Below are positions 46,577 to 54,423 of a stretch of DNA of 64,000 bases, one piece after another; the first letter of the stretch is position 1; the number at the start of each line of letters is the position of its first letter. Made by a program: the position numbers and the translations under genes. The notes below the pieces were generated by a model, which did no database searches, had not been told where the DNA came from, and was given only the letters and a program-made list of their open reading frames with translations. The stretch lies in the NCBI GenBank assembly GCA_002686445.1, contig NZCO01000007.1:19672-83671 (forward strand), read 5' to 3'. This DNA is from a bacterium. Its GTDB lineage: Bacteria > Patescibacteriota > Andersenbacteria > UBA10190.

Positions 46577-47788
46577 TTAAACGATCGCGCGTATCACGTC
46601 AAGTAGTCTCGTGCCGCAACTGCCGTCCGTATGCGTGATCATCTTCTGTAGCGTTCGCATACGCTCTGCCTTGTGCAGGGCTGGGTCGTCCAAGTACGCA
46701 TTCACTGCCGTCACCAGCTCACGTGTGCTTTTAACGATACTGGTGCCACCCTCGTCGGTTATATACAGATAGTGCTGCTGGAAATCCCGATAGACCATTG
46801 AGCGACGCCATCCTAGCCAATCCCACGGCTTTCCATATTTGACGTTGATGACTGGCACATCAGCTGCCATAGACTCGATCGCCACTGTAGACGATTGGTT
46901 TACCAACACGCTGGTGTGCGTAAACAGAGCAATGAGCATATACGTCTCTTCGTCTGTCGGGACGTATTTAAAGTCAGGGTGCAGAGCTGTGTCCCGCCGC
47001 CCAAAGGAGTAGCGCACGCGTGCACCGAAAGATTCATAGACTCGATGCTTCGCAATATCCCCACCCGGATGTACGGATGCATAGAGTTCAACGGGGCCAG
47101 ACAATTTGTTGCCATCGCGCGCCTGGGCCAGGGCCTCAATGACGTAGGTAAATGGATAGAGTTCGGTGGTGGCACAGTGAATGAGGCAGGACTCCTTGCC
47201 GTCTAGTTCAAGATACTTCCCTAAGTCGTTGCGAGACGGGATGCGATCGTGGTGGGCGAAGTAATCAAAACGAGGCGGGCCCGTTATGGTAATCATCTCA
47301 TCGGTAACTCCAGGAACTACTGCCAGCAAGTGTTCCTTGTTCATGGTATTCCAAACCGCATAGTGGTCTGGCAGCTCATAGTCACCGCCTCCCGCCTTGC
47401 TGCTGCCACTGTGTCCCTTGCTAAACAATCGCTCCATCTTAAAGACGTTATCCCAGCTGGCGACGAACGTAAGAGTCGGGATATCGAGCTGCTTGGCAGC
47501 ACGTAAGATGCGCGTATCGAGCACGTCCAAGCCTACGGTGGGCGTAACGACAACGTCGGGCTTTAGCTGCTCAAGTAACGCTCGGTGGCCAGATTCATCT
47601 TGCGGATTAGTATGCCAGGAGAACTTGTCGCCAAAGGACGGAAACAGTTCCTTGTGCCAGGGAGCGGCTGGCGTCACGACCTGGACTGCATCAATATCGG
47701 TCGCAGCTTCAAGCTGTTCGCGTAGCGGCAGCAATATCTCCCGGGCGTTATACCCGGATGGTGTTGAAATAAGTACGCGAAAGGCCAT
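46577..47788 (-). CDS. GT-B protein, CDP-glycerol/GlcNAc-epimerase-like fold
   Basis: A 403-residue protein beginning MAFRVLISTPSGYN. Its C-terminus has VNQSSTVAIESMAADVPVINV, a donor-binding loop seen in CDP-glycerol glycerophosphotransferases and UDP-GlcNAc 2-epimerase-like GT-B proteins. The function is not clear. Start at 47788 is supported by TTGTCA-N17-CATTAT-N7-ATG, which gives a leaderless transcript; a longer reading to 47824 would run through this promoter. Confidence 0.7.
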   Translation of the reverse strand: MAFRVLISTPSGYNAREILLPLREQLEAATDIDAVQVVTPAAPWHKELFPSFGDKFSWHTNPQDESGHRALLEQLKPDVVVTPTVGLDVLDTRILRAAKQLDIPTLTFVASWDNVFKMERLFSKGHSGSSKAGGGDYELPDHYAVWNTMNKEHLLAVVPGVTDEMITITGPPRFDYFAHHDRIPSRNDLGKYLELDGKESCLIHCATTELYPFTYVIEALAQARDGNKLSGPVELYASVHPGGDIAKHRVYESFGARVRYSFGRRDTALHPDFKYVPTDEETYMLIALFTHTSVLVNQSSTVAIESMAADVPVINVKYGKPWDWLGWRRSMVYRDFQQHYLYITDEGGTSIVKSTRELVTAVNAYLDDPALHKAERMRTLQKMITHTDGSCGTRLLDVIRAIV

Positions 47789-47795
47789 ATAGGGC

Positions 47796-47824
47796 ATAAT
47801 GCGGCATAATCGAGCTATTGACAA
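47796..47824 (-). promoter_or_regulatory. Promoter for the minus-strand gene at 47788
   Basis: TTGTCA (47824-47819), 17-base spacer, CATTAT (47801-47796), and seven bases to the ATG. The -35 element overlaps the -35 of the divergent promoter. Confidence 0.65.
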
Positions 47825-47846
47825 ATGCCAGCCAAGACTCCATAAT
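47818..47846 (+). promoter_or_regulatory. Promoter for leader ORF and 48003
   Basis: TTGACA (47818-47823), 17-base spacer and CATAAT (47841-47846), five of six matches to TATAAT. It overlaps the reverse-strand -35 so both promoters compete for the same DNA. The expected start is near 47853, giving a leader of about 63 bases to the first ATG. Confidence 0.75.
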
Positions 47847-47915
47847 TCTGCCAGTTCAGTTTGTTCGTTTCAGTAACAACTATGATGGCAAGAAACTGTT
47901 TTAGGAGGACAGGAC

Positions 47916-47984
47916 ATGAAGACGGGGATAGATTGGCTCGAAGAGCTACTGCAGCGAGTTGGCGATGTGACCACTGTCACATGA
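47916..47984 (+). CDS. 22-residue leader peptide ORF
   Basis: ATG at 47916 is preceded by a perfect AGGAGG (47903-47908) with a seven-base spacing. The product is MKTGIDWLEELLQRVGDVTT followed by VT. It ends 18 bases before the start of the 243-residue gene, in an inverted repeat (47965-47982). The excellent ribosome site suggests it is translated. It may be a regulatory leader or a small amphipathic peptide (WLEELLQRV). A competing 38-residue reading begins at 47882 but lacks a Shine-Dalgarno sequence. Confidence 0.6.
   Translation: MKTGIDWLEELLQRVGDVTTVT
47965..47982. promoter_or_regulatory. Palindrome matching TGTGA-N6-TCACA
   Basis: ATGTGAC (47965-47971) and GTCACAT (47976-47982) form a perfect 7-bp inverted repeat with a four-base centre. 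It contains TGTGA-N6-TCACA, the CRP-site consensus. Its position inside the leader ORF and downstream of the promoter fits a roadblock or an RNA hairpin better than an activator site. A small hairpin GCCCT-TT-AGGGC lies between the next Shine-Dalgarno sequence (47985-47990) and the ATG at 48003. Confidence 0.5.
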
Positions 47985-48002
47985 GAGGAGCCCTTTAGGG
48001 CG

Positions 48003-48734
48003 ATGAATGCAGAAAGTGGCGAAGTCATGTTAGGAACGCTTACGCCCGATATGTGCGCTCTACATGAGGCGGGAAATAGTCTACGCAAGGCTCACAATGA
48101 CTTGGTCGACCAGTTACCAGGTCGCGACGGCGAACCAGTGGGACGTGCTAGCGTCGTTCCGGTAACCCGACAGCAGCTTGACCAGCTGAAGCGTCGTCAC
48201 GCAATTGTCGGTGACTTGTTCTGGGATGCCGTGCGAAGCGAGTACAGTCCCGACAACGACGCTGTGTCGATCGAGCTCCGAGCAGGCGGTGTGGTTGTCT
48301 CTGTTCCCAAACCAGAGCAAGAGGGATGCGGCGACCCAAGCTGTCTGGCCTGTAGACTTGGTGCGAGCAGGGGTGCGATGGACGTCGGCACGATTATGAG
48401 AAGGCTCATGCTGCGACAGATGCTAGGTGGCGGCGGTGGCATGGGCTTTCCATCCGCGATGTTCGGCGGCGCAGGTCCCCGGGGCTTCGGTGTCGACGAA
48501 TTTCCGGTGGACGGGGTTGACGAACTCGATGGGGGTATGTTGGTTATTGAAATAGGACCAGGACCATCACCCTTCGGCGATCTCTCGCCCGCCGATTTGA
48601 TGAGGCTCGATATGAGCGAGTCTGGTGGCGACGATGAATTGCCCTTCGACCGACTTCGCCGAGAATTGAACGCCGATGCAACCGGTGCGCCCTCCGAGGG
48701 CCCCACTAGTGACGGCGACTCAGCCGCTCCTTAG
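48003..48734 (+). CDS. Glycine-rich acidic protein of unknown function
   Basis: A 243-residue protein that I do not recognise. Residues 1-100 are helical and mixed in charge. A short cysteine group (GCGDPSCLAC) occurs near residue 110, then MRRLMLRQMLGGGGGMG and a Gly/Phe-rich stretch, followed by an acidic Pro/Ser/Asp-rich C-terminus. No signal peptide or membrane helix. It has a strong promoter, a Shine-Dalgarno sequence GAGGAG and a leader ORF, so it is probably well expressed and regulated. Confidence 0.75.
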   Translation: MNAESGEVMLGTLTPDMCALHEAGNSLRKAHNDLVDQLPGRDGEPVGRASVVPVTRQQLDQLKRRHAIVGDLFWDAVRSEYSPDNDAVSIELRAGGVVVSVPKPEQEGCGDPSCLACRLGASRGAMDVGTIMRRLMLRQMLGGGGGMGFPSAMFGGAGPRGFGVDEFPVDGVDELDGGMLVIEIGPGPSPFGDLSPADLMRLDMSESGGDDELPFDRLRRELNADATGAPSEGPTSDGDSAAP

Positions 48735-48751
48735 TTCCAACAAAATCATAC

Positions 48752-48781
48752 ACTCTGCACAACGTGTGCAGAGTTTTTTTA
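48752..48781 (+). terminator. Intrinsic terminator after 48734
   Basis: ACTCTGCAC (48752-48760) pairs with GTGCAGAGT (48766-48774) with a five-base loop, followed by a T-run at 48774-48780. It ends the plus-strand unit; the minus gene at 48779 ends within its T-run. Confidence 0.9.
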
Positions 48782-49522
48782 TTTACCCATTAGGCGTAGT
48801 CGCCAAACGAGCACAATTGCCTCTTTAATTATTTTAGTCGTCATCTTTGATTGCCCTTCGCGACGCTCCGTAAATACGATTGGTATTTCCTTCACCTGAT
48901 AGCCTTGCTTCCAGGCCCGATAGTTATTCACTATTTGAAAACCGTATCCATCAGCATCGCTCGTTTCTATGTGTATACCTCGCAGCGTGTCGGCGCGCCA
49001 AGCCTTAAAGCCGCCGGTCGAGTCAGAAAGGGGTAAGCCGGTGATGATTCTGGCGTACAGGTTACCGCCAATGCTGATTAACAACCGCTTCAATGGCCAG
49101 TTCACTACGCTGATGCCTTGGCTGTACCGAGAGCCAACGACAAGATCGTTTTCTTGAAGCTCGCCTAGTAGGCGCGAGACATCCTTAGGGCTGTGTGAGA
49201 AATCAGCATCCATTTGCACTATCGCATCAGCACCGTGCTCCAAGGCGTAGGTAAACCCGTGCACGTACGCTTTGCCTAAGCCCGCCTTGTTGTCTCTAAC
49301 CACCAGCTGCACGGAAGGGAACTGTGACTCCAGGCCGCGGACAGCGTCGGCAGTCCCATCGGGAGAATTATCGTCGACTATAAGCACGGTCAGGTTGTCT
49401 ATGCCTAATCCATACAGCTGTGTAATCAGTTGTGCGATGTTTTCTATCTCGTTATAGGTAGGCACCACTACCCATGGGCTATGGCTGGTGAACGGTTCTG
49501 CCGGCTTTCGGGCTGTCTTCAT
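48779..49522 (-). CDS. Polyprenol monophosphomannose synthase-like GT2
   Basis: A 247-residue GT2 of the DPM1 type: VVVPTYNEIENIAQLI, LIVDDNSPDGTAD, IVQMDADFSHSP and STGGFKAW. No C-terminal membrane helix is obvious, as in the soluble DPM1 form. It makes polyprenyl-phosphate mannose or glucose for GT-C enzymes. Confidence 0.93.
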   Translation of the reverse strand: MKTARKPAEPFTSHSPWVVVPTYNEIENIAQLITQLYGLGIDNLTVLIVDDNSPDGTADAVRGLESQFPSVQLVVRDNKAGLGKAYVHGFTYALEHGADAIVQMDADFSHSPKDVSRLLGELQENDLVVGSRYSQGISVVNWPLKRLLISIGGNLYARIITGLPLSDSTGGFKAWRADTLRGIHIETSDADGYGFQIVNNYRAWKQGYQVKEIPIVFTERREGQSKMTTKIIKEAIVLVWRLRLMGK

Positions 49523-49559
49523 ATGAGGTTTACAGTATTAGTGATACGAGCAGTGTAAA

Positions 49560-50645
49560 TTAAGTTGTCGGCATCATGTCAGCTACGACCGACATGATTT
49601 CATCAACCGTCAGCACAGCGAGACCACCCTTCTTGGACTGGTCGCCAGGTGCGGTCCAGTTTTCGTAGCCTTGCTCTCGTGTCTCTGCAGCAGTCAGCAC
49701 AGTCGGCGGCTCTGGGCTTTTAAGCATCGTTTGCGGCGTCGCAGGCGGGCCGATGATTGTACGGTGACGCTTCACAGGATCATCAATATATTCGTTTAAG
49801 AAATATGCTGGGGCTGTCCGGTGTAGGGACATGTCGGCATAGAGTGTGATAGTTGGTAAGCCTACGGCAGCGGCAAAGTGCAATGGGCCCGACAGTACGC
49901 CAATGCCAATGTCACACAGCTCCAAGGTTGCGATATTTTCACGCAATGTTAATGGCCGACCTTCATACTCTGGTATGTGAGCCCCACCGAACCATCGGGG
50001 AGCTGCGCCATATACTTCTGTAATGTATTGCTCAAGCGCTGCTATCTTGGCGGGGTCCCAGCCGCGCGTGGTCGTGCCAGCCAGACCTTCAAGCAAAACG
50101 ATTCTTGGTCGTGGGACATCGCGCATTACCGCCGCTGCTACTTCTCGATCTTCGTCTGTTAAGTATAGCCGGTAGTTTGAAAAATCCTCATCAGGCAAGC
50201 CAACGGCTTCATACATTTTTTGTATCGGATCATCATCGTGGCCGATACCAAAATCTAGCTCGAAGACCTTATCGTATTCGCCCAACTCCTTTACGCTGGC
50301 GTAATGCTCGGCGCTCCAAGTAGGGAAGTGTTTGCCTTCTTCAACACAAATATCGCCAGTTAGCGACGTCTTAGTGTCATGCCAGTGCACGAGCTGGTCG
50401 ACGTTTGGGTCAGTCATCATCAGGCTAATACAGAAGCCACCTTGATTACGCTCACCCCAACGCTCGTACTTGGGCCCGAGCACCAACCGGCGCTGCGTTT
50501 GCTTATACCCCCAGGCAGTCACCAAGGTAATGTTGCAGCCGGGGTAGTGGCGCTTCAGGGATTCCAATACGGGCGGAATAAAAAAGACGTGGTCACCCAT
50601 GTTGCCGATATGTCTAACTAAAAATCGTGGTGCATTACTGGTCAT
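49560..50645 (-). CDS. Glycosyltransferase family 9-like protein
   Basis: A 361-residue GT-B protein. RFLVRHIGNMGDHVFFIPPVLESLKRHYP is the GT9 N-terminal motif; VLEGLAGTTTRGWDP and CDIGIGVLSGPLHFAAAVGLPTITLY are its C-terminal parts. Start at 50645 (MTSNAPRF); the longer reading to 50780 runs through the terminator and into the tRNA and is rejected. The donor is unknown. Confidence 0.88.
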   Translation of the reverse strand: MTSNAPRFLVRHIGNMGDHVFFIPPVLESLKRHYPGCNITLVTAWGYKQTQRRLVLGPKYERWGERNQGGFCISLMMTDPNVDQLVHWHDTKTSLTGDICVEEGKHFPTWSAEHYASVKELGEYDKVFELDFGIGHDDDPIQKMYEAVGLPDEDFSNYRLYLTDEDREVAAAVMRDVPRPRIVLLEGLAGTTTRGWDPAKIAALEQYITEVYGAAPRWFGGAHIPEYEGRPLTLRENIATLELCDIGIGVLSGPLHFAAAVGLPTITLYADMSLHRTAPAYFLNEYIDDPVKRHRTIIGPPATPQTMLKSPEPPTVLTAAETREQGYENWTAPGDQSKKGGLAVLTVDEIMSVVADMMPTT

Positions 50646-50672
50646 TGCCCTTAGGGTATGAGGTATTGGCGC

Positions 50673-50742
50673 AAAAAAAAAGCGCTGAAACATGAGACCC
50701 GTTCCAAGGAGGCAGTGAAGCTCCGAAATCTCATGTTTCAGC
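50673..50742 (-). terminator. Intrinsic terminator of the tRNA cluster
   Basis: On the minus strand a perfect 14-bp stem (50742-50729 with 50697-50684, bases GCTGAAACATGAGA and its complement) is followed by GC and nine T's (50681-50673). The 31-base loop holds an inner GGAG/CTCC stem. It lies just after the last tRNA-like gene. Confidence 0.85.
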
Positions 50743-50771
50743 ATTGTGGTATTAGGTAACCATCCTCGAAA

Positions 50772-50843
50772 TACACCCACTGCGAATCGAACCTAAGCCT
50801 CCCGATTCATAGTCGGTCGTGCAGACCGCCACACCCTGGGTGC
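50772..50843 (-). tRNA. tRNA-like gene with ATG anticodon, degenerate
   Basis: Acceptor GCACCCA pairs with TGGGTGT (one G-T), A73 discriminator. The anticodon stem CCGA/TCGG encloses the loop CTATGAA, giving anticodon ATG, which would read His codons. Problems: G instead of T at position 8, A-G mismatch at the base of the anticodon stem, two mismatches in the T-stem (TTAGG/CGCAG), and no His G-1/C73 pair. It may be a decayed tRNA or a tRNA-like RNA. Confidence 0.5.
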
Positions 50844-50888
50844 GTTGCGAGGGCAACAAGATACCTAGTTTCGCCTTAAGAGGCGACA

Positions 50889-50961
50889 AGCGACGGACGG
50901 GATTCGAACCCGTGATCTCCGGCATGGCAAGCCAGTGTCCACTCCGCTGGACCGCCGTCGC
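50889..50961 (-). tRNA. tRNA-Gly(GCC)
   Basis: A canonical cloverleaf: acceptor GCGACGG/CCGTCGC, D-stem GTCC/GGAC, anticodon stem CTGGC/GCCGG with loop TTGCCAT and anticodon GCC, T-stem ACGGG/CCCGT, U73. CCA is not encoded. Confidence 0.95.
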
Positions 50962-50965
50962 AAAC

Positions 50966-50992
50966 GGTACGTGAGTTCCTTACTCACGTACC
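50966..50992. repeat. 11-bp inverted repeat between tRNA genes
   Basis: GGTACGTGAGT (50966-50976) pairs with ACTCACGTACC (50982-50992), loop of five bases. It is four bases from the 5' end of tRNA-Gly and lacks a T-run, so it may help processing of the tRNA precursor rather than terminate it. Confidence 0.5.
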
Positions 50993-51064
50993 AACGAAGA
51001 AGTGCGTAGCTCAGTTTTATTACGTATTGCCAACGCTGTTGCTTCTGTGGGAATCCATCCCAAG

Positions 51065-51135
51065 GGGGCCGCCTAGGAATCGAACCTAAACCTCATGATT
51101 AAGAGTCATGCGCTCTGCCGTTGAGCTAACAGCCC
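51065..51135 (-). tRNA. tRNA-Lys(CTT)
   Basis: Acceptor GGGCTGT/GCGGCCC with two wobble pairs, D-stem GCTC/GAGC, anticodon stem CATGA/TCATG with loop CTCTTAA (anticodon CTT), T-stem TTAGG/CCTAG. Position 73 is C where A or G is usual for Lys. CCA is not encoded. Confidence 0.9.
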
Positions 51136-51199
51136 AGGACTTGATTACCTAATACCTAAAACGAACACCCAAGCAGAGTAGTGCCCGCGCGAAATACTG

Positions 51200-52315
51200 T
51201 CAATCCGTCTGCCGCTGTTTCTTCACCAGCAGCTGTAAGCGAGCCGCTGATTCAGCATAATCGTACATTTTGAGACGATCTTGGGCTGTCTGAACGACCC
51301 CTTGGTAGTACTCATGGTTAGACAGGAGCCTAATCCCCTTAGCAATGATGGCGTCTGTGCTGGTGCCGGAGTCTGAGCGCAGCTGTGGGAAGAGATCCCT
51401 CGTCCCGTCAGAATTACCCCCCAAACTGGGTGTACCCACTGCCGCACAGTCTGTTTGCACCCGCCCACGCGTTAGCGTGTAGTCCGTGTTAACTACCAAC
51501 GCCGTCTCCGCCAGTGTCTTAAGGTGATCGCGCCACAGCTCAAAAGGGAGCACGTCATAGCGAGCACCCTGTAGTTCACTGTAGTCATACTCATAAGCGT
51601 CGACTTTGGGCAGGCGAATCAAGTAGCCCGGGAACTTCTTTTGTAGCTCACGAGCTACGATCTGTCCTTGTTTGATGTTATCTCGTTGCGTAACACCGGC
51701 TACTAGTATCTCTGTATGTTTCTTCTCCAGTGGCAAAAACTGTTTACCAGCGAACGCAGCGGGATATGGCTGTGGTAAATACACGACGGGTGTTTGTGCT
51801 AAATCTTCGTACCAGCCGACGGTCTCGCGCACCACGCTAATAAAAACATCGCAAGCCAATATGAAGTCACGCAAGCCCGTCTCTACCTCGGGAGTCTTCT
51901 CGATAGCGATTTGAAGCTGGCCGTACGGCTGCGTTGGAACGCCGATGACAAATGGGGGGTCCGGTTGCGTCCGCAATTTTTGCATCACCGAAATGATTTC
52001 CTGGGTGTTGCTCAACTGATGCACAATCATCAGCACGTCGAATTTTGCTAGATATTCGATATCGAACGATGGCCACGACCCCGTTAACCGCTTTACCGCC
52101 TTACGATAAAACTGCTTCGACTTGCTGACCCTATTCGTCGGACCTAAGATCAGGCCGGTTAAGGGCACGTGCTCACCACCCAAGGCAGACACATAACAAC
52201 CGAAACTAGTGGGATCGATTTCCGTCTGCGGGTCAGCCAGGTAGTTAGGCGTTTCCTTGGTATGACGCCAAACATCTCCCGATTTGGAAGAATATTCGAG
52301 AACAGCGAACTTCAT
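51200..52315 (-). CDS. Putative GT-B glycosyltransferase, unrecognised family
   Basis: The 371-residue protein starts MKFAVLEYSSKSGDVWRHTK. A C-terminal stretch LTRGRVQTDCAAVGTPSLGG is shaped like the donor-binding loop of GT-B enzymes. The rest has no recognised motif. TACTAT ends six bases before the ATG, so leaderless expression is likely. Its stop lies 64 bases from the first tRNA, on the same strand. Confidence 0.6.
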   Translation of the reverse strand: MKFAVLEYSSKSGDVWRHTKETPNYLADPQTEIDPTSFGCYVSALGGEHVPLTGLILGPTNRVSKSKQFYRKAVKRLTGSWPSFDIEYLAKFDVLMIVHQLSNTQEIISVMQKLRTQPDPPFVIGVPTQPYGQLQIAIEKTPEVETGLRDFILACDVFISVVRETVGWYEDLAQTPVVYLPQPYPAAFAGKQFLPLEKKHTEILVAGVTQRDNIKQGQIVARELQKKFPGYLIRLPKVDAYEYDYSELQGARYDVLPFELWRDHLKTLAETALVVNTDYTLTRGRVQTDCAAVGTPSLGGNSDGTRDLFPQLRSDSGTSTDAIIAKGIRLLSNHEYYQGVVQTAQDRLKMYDYAESAARLQLLVKKQRQTD

Positions 52316-52321
52316 TAAGTA

Positions 52322-52327
52322 ATAGTA
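52322..52327 (-). promoter_or_regulatory. -10-like hexamer before 52315
   Basis: TACTAT on the minus strand, six bases before the ATG at 52315, no Shine-Dalgarno sequence. No convincing -35. Confidence 0.4.
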
Positions 52328-52433
52328 CCGCGTAATTCCGCATCAGTAATGGGCTTTCCTGCATTGCGTAGAGGCCTCCCGCGCTACTACGATCACATTA
52401 ACCTAGTACCTTACACGCAACGGAAACGCTGTT

Positions 52434-52649
52434 ATGAACAAATATAGCTTTGCCGGCCTGCTCTTTGCCGTATCCCTCTGGCATACCTTCTCAATCGATC
52501 CATCCCATGTAATGACGATGTTTTTGGGCACAGTCTGGGGATTTATCGCCTGTCACGCTGTCTACGAACAGGAAATCTATTCCTGCGCGTTAGCACAAAA
52601 ACGGCTGCCACCTAGCGATGATAGCCCCTCCGAATTACCGCATAGCTAA
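52434..52649 (+). CDS. Small two-helix membrane protein
   Basis: A 71-residue protein with two hydrophobic segments (about residues 6-22 and 28-45) and a polar C-terminus. No family recognised. It stands alone between minus-strand genes. Its stop codon falls in a small hairpin. Confidence 0.55.
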   Translation: MNKYSFAGLLFAVSLWHTFSIDPSHVMTMFLGTVWGFIACHAVYEQEIYSCALAQKRLPPSDDSPSELPHS

Positions 52650-52674
52650 CTGACACCCGTTGTCAGTTTGTTTA
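52648..52674 (+). terminator. Weak intrinsic terminator after 52649
   Basis: AACTGACA (52648-52655) pairs with TGTCAGTT (52661-52668), loop CCCGT, followed by TGTTT. The stem is 8 bp and the T-run is broken, so termination may be partial. Confidence 0.55.
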
Positions 52675-54237
52675 TGCGCGGCGTTTCTTGGTGAAGCGGG
52701 CTTGGACAATTGAGAGGACGTCGTTGACTTCAGGTATGCGCCACAGGTAAGCGCCACCAAAGAAGACAATGATACCTAGCACCGTAGGTACTAGTAGCTG
52801 CACCAGTAAACCAGAACTAGCGGTAGAAGTGATTTGTTCAAGATAGCTACGCGAAAACTCCACAGTATAACCAAGCGCTATGGCCAACACCAGCACCTTG
52901 GCATAGGTGACATGCCACAGAATACGACGCAGGTTTGGAATGAAACGTAACAGGAAGAGGAAGTAGAGTAGTGAAATAGCGATGGGCACTAGTGATCCAC
53001 CTAGCGCCAATCCCGCGTGCCCCATGATGGGAACCAGTATCACAAACAAACCGATAGCGACGGCTTGCGACGCAATACTCACAGCCACTGCGGCGCGGGT
53101 CTTCTTCAATGCCAAGACCGCGTGCCCAAGCACGGAGCTAATGCCATTAACAGTCAGACCAACAACCATGAAGAGCAATGCGATGGCAGTTGCAGCGGTG
53201 TCCGCCGGGGTAAACGAGCCACGTTCAAATATGAGTCGAATCAGCGGCTGGCGCAGGAGCGCCACACCGATTAATAGCGGGATGGTTACCACCATGATTA
53301 GGCGAATAGCGCCGGCAACCGTTTCTTGCATGCCCCGGTAGTCTCGCTTGCCCGCCTTTTCCGCCAGCAGCGGATAAATAACGGTGGTAACGGCGTTCAG
53401 GAACATGATGACCAATAACTGGTAGATCTTTTCCGAGAACTTAAGTGCCGACAGGCTTCCCGCCGAAAGGTCGGACACGAGGATGCGATACACGATGCCA
53501 GCGGCCTGGGTCATTAGGACGGAAAAAATAAAGGGATAAACGAGATACAGGAGCTGACGAAAATCAGCATTGCCAGGGGCGAACACGAATCGATACGAGA
53601 AGCCGAGACGAAGCAGGGTGGCGCCGACTAAGAGCAGCTGAATCGCCGCGCCGATAACCACTCCCACGGCTAATGAATAGATGCCGAGCTGGCTGACCAG
53701 CACGATGATGGAAAGTGCCGCAACCAGTGGAGCCACGATCCTTAATAGTGCCGGCGCTAAGAAGTGCTTGAGCGCATGCAGCATGGACGTAACTAAATCA
53801 ACCAAAAAGAGTAGTAAGAATGACGGCAGCAGCACCCGTAGCAGTGAGACAGTCAGTGCCGTTGTGCCCTCATCAAACCCCGGAGCTATGAAGCCGATGA
53901 ACGGCTCGGCCAGGAACCAGAGCAGTAGCAGGGCCACCACAAACACTGCACCAGCAATGTGGATGACGTTTAAGCCCAGCTGCCAGGCCACCTCGCGTTT
54001 GCCTTGCGCTAAGCGCTCAACAAACAGCGGAATGAACACTGAAGCTATGGATCCGCCGAGTAGCAGCTTAGTGAGTAGGTCAGACGTTGATTGCGCCATG
54101 AAGTAGGCGTCCGTCTCCGCCGAAGCCCCAAAGTGGAAAGCAACCAGCAGCTGCAACCCAAAGCCCGCGATGGCGCCGCCCAGTGCACTAATACTAATAA
54201 TGCTGGCGGAAGAAAGGATGCTACGGGATTCAGTCAT
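52672..54237 (-). CDS. murJ: MurJ/MviN-family flippase (MOP superfamily)
   Basis: A 521-residue protein with about 14 helices. The N-terminus ISALGGAIAGFGLQLLVAFHFGASAETDAYFMAQ and VFIPLFVERLAQGKREVAW are MurJ features. It would flip lipid II or a similar lipid-linked sugar; given the neighbours, a glycan repeat unit is also possible. ATG at 54237 overlaps the upstream stop by eight bases. The symbol is by family resemblance. Confidence 0.85.
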   Translation of the reverse strand: MTESRSILSSASIISISALGGAIAGFGLQLLVAFHFGASAETDAYFMAQSTSDLLTKLLLGGSIASVFIPLFVERLAQGKREVAWQLGLNVIHIAGAVFVVALLLLWFLAEPFIGFIAPGFDEGTTALTVSLLRVLLPSFLLLFLVDLVTSMLHALKHFLAPALLRIVAPLVAALSIIVLVSQLGIYSLAVGVVIGAAIQLLLVGATLLRLGFSYRFVFAPGNADFRQLLYLVYPFIFSVLMTQAAGIVYRILVSDLSAGSLSALKFSEKIYQLLVIMFLNAVTTVIYPLLAEKAGKRDYRGMQETVAGAIRLIMVVTIPLLIGVALLRQPLIRLIFERGSFTPADTAATAIALLFMVVGLTVNGISSVLGHAVLALKKTRAAVAVSIASQAVAIGLFVILVPIMGHAGLALGGSLVPIAISLLYFLFLLRFIPNLRRILWHVTYAKVLVLAIALGYTVEFSRSYLEQITSTASSGLLVQLLVPTVLGIIVFFGGAYLWRIPEVNDVLSIVQARFTKKRRA

Positions 54238-54421
54238 GAGTGCGTTGCAATAATGGCAGTATAGCCAGGCCGGCCCCGACAAAGAACGTTACAGTGGCGG
54301 TCGCATAGGAGAACACGGCGGGGTGGAACCAACGCAGCACAATCATTAAGCTGGCAGCCACAAGCAGCGACAGGCCGGTGCCGGTAATAAGTAAGCGAGC
54401 GTGGAGGGTAAAGCGAGCCAT
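54230..54421 (-). CDS. Small two-helix membrane protein
   Basis: A 63-residue protein with two helices (about residues 8-28 and 36-56). No family recognised. Two bases separate it from the upstream gene and its stop overlaps the MurJ start by eight bases, so it is translationally coupled to the flippase and may be its partner. Confidence 0.65.
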   Translation of the reverse strand: MARFTLHARLLITGTGLSLLVAASLMIVLRWFHPAVFSYATATVTFFVGAGLAILPLLQRTHD

Positions 54422-54423
54422 AG

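Noticed and set aside
47882..47998. Alternative 38-codon ORF with a CDHCH motif in the leader
   Set aside because: No Shine-Dalgarno sequence; the overlapping 22-codon ORF has an ideal one. The cysteine motif is probably chance.
48197..48706. 169-codon minus-strand ORF across the glycine-rich gene
   Set aside because: Composition is a reverse reading of the Gly/Asp-rich gene; the plus strand has promoter, ribosome site and terminator.
50646..50780. Longer N-terminus for the GT9-like gene starting at 50780
   Set aside because: It would run through the tRNA terminator and into the tRNA-like gene; the GT9 motif starts at 50645.
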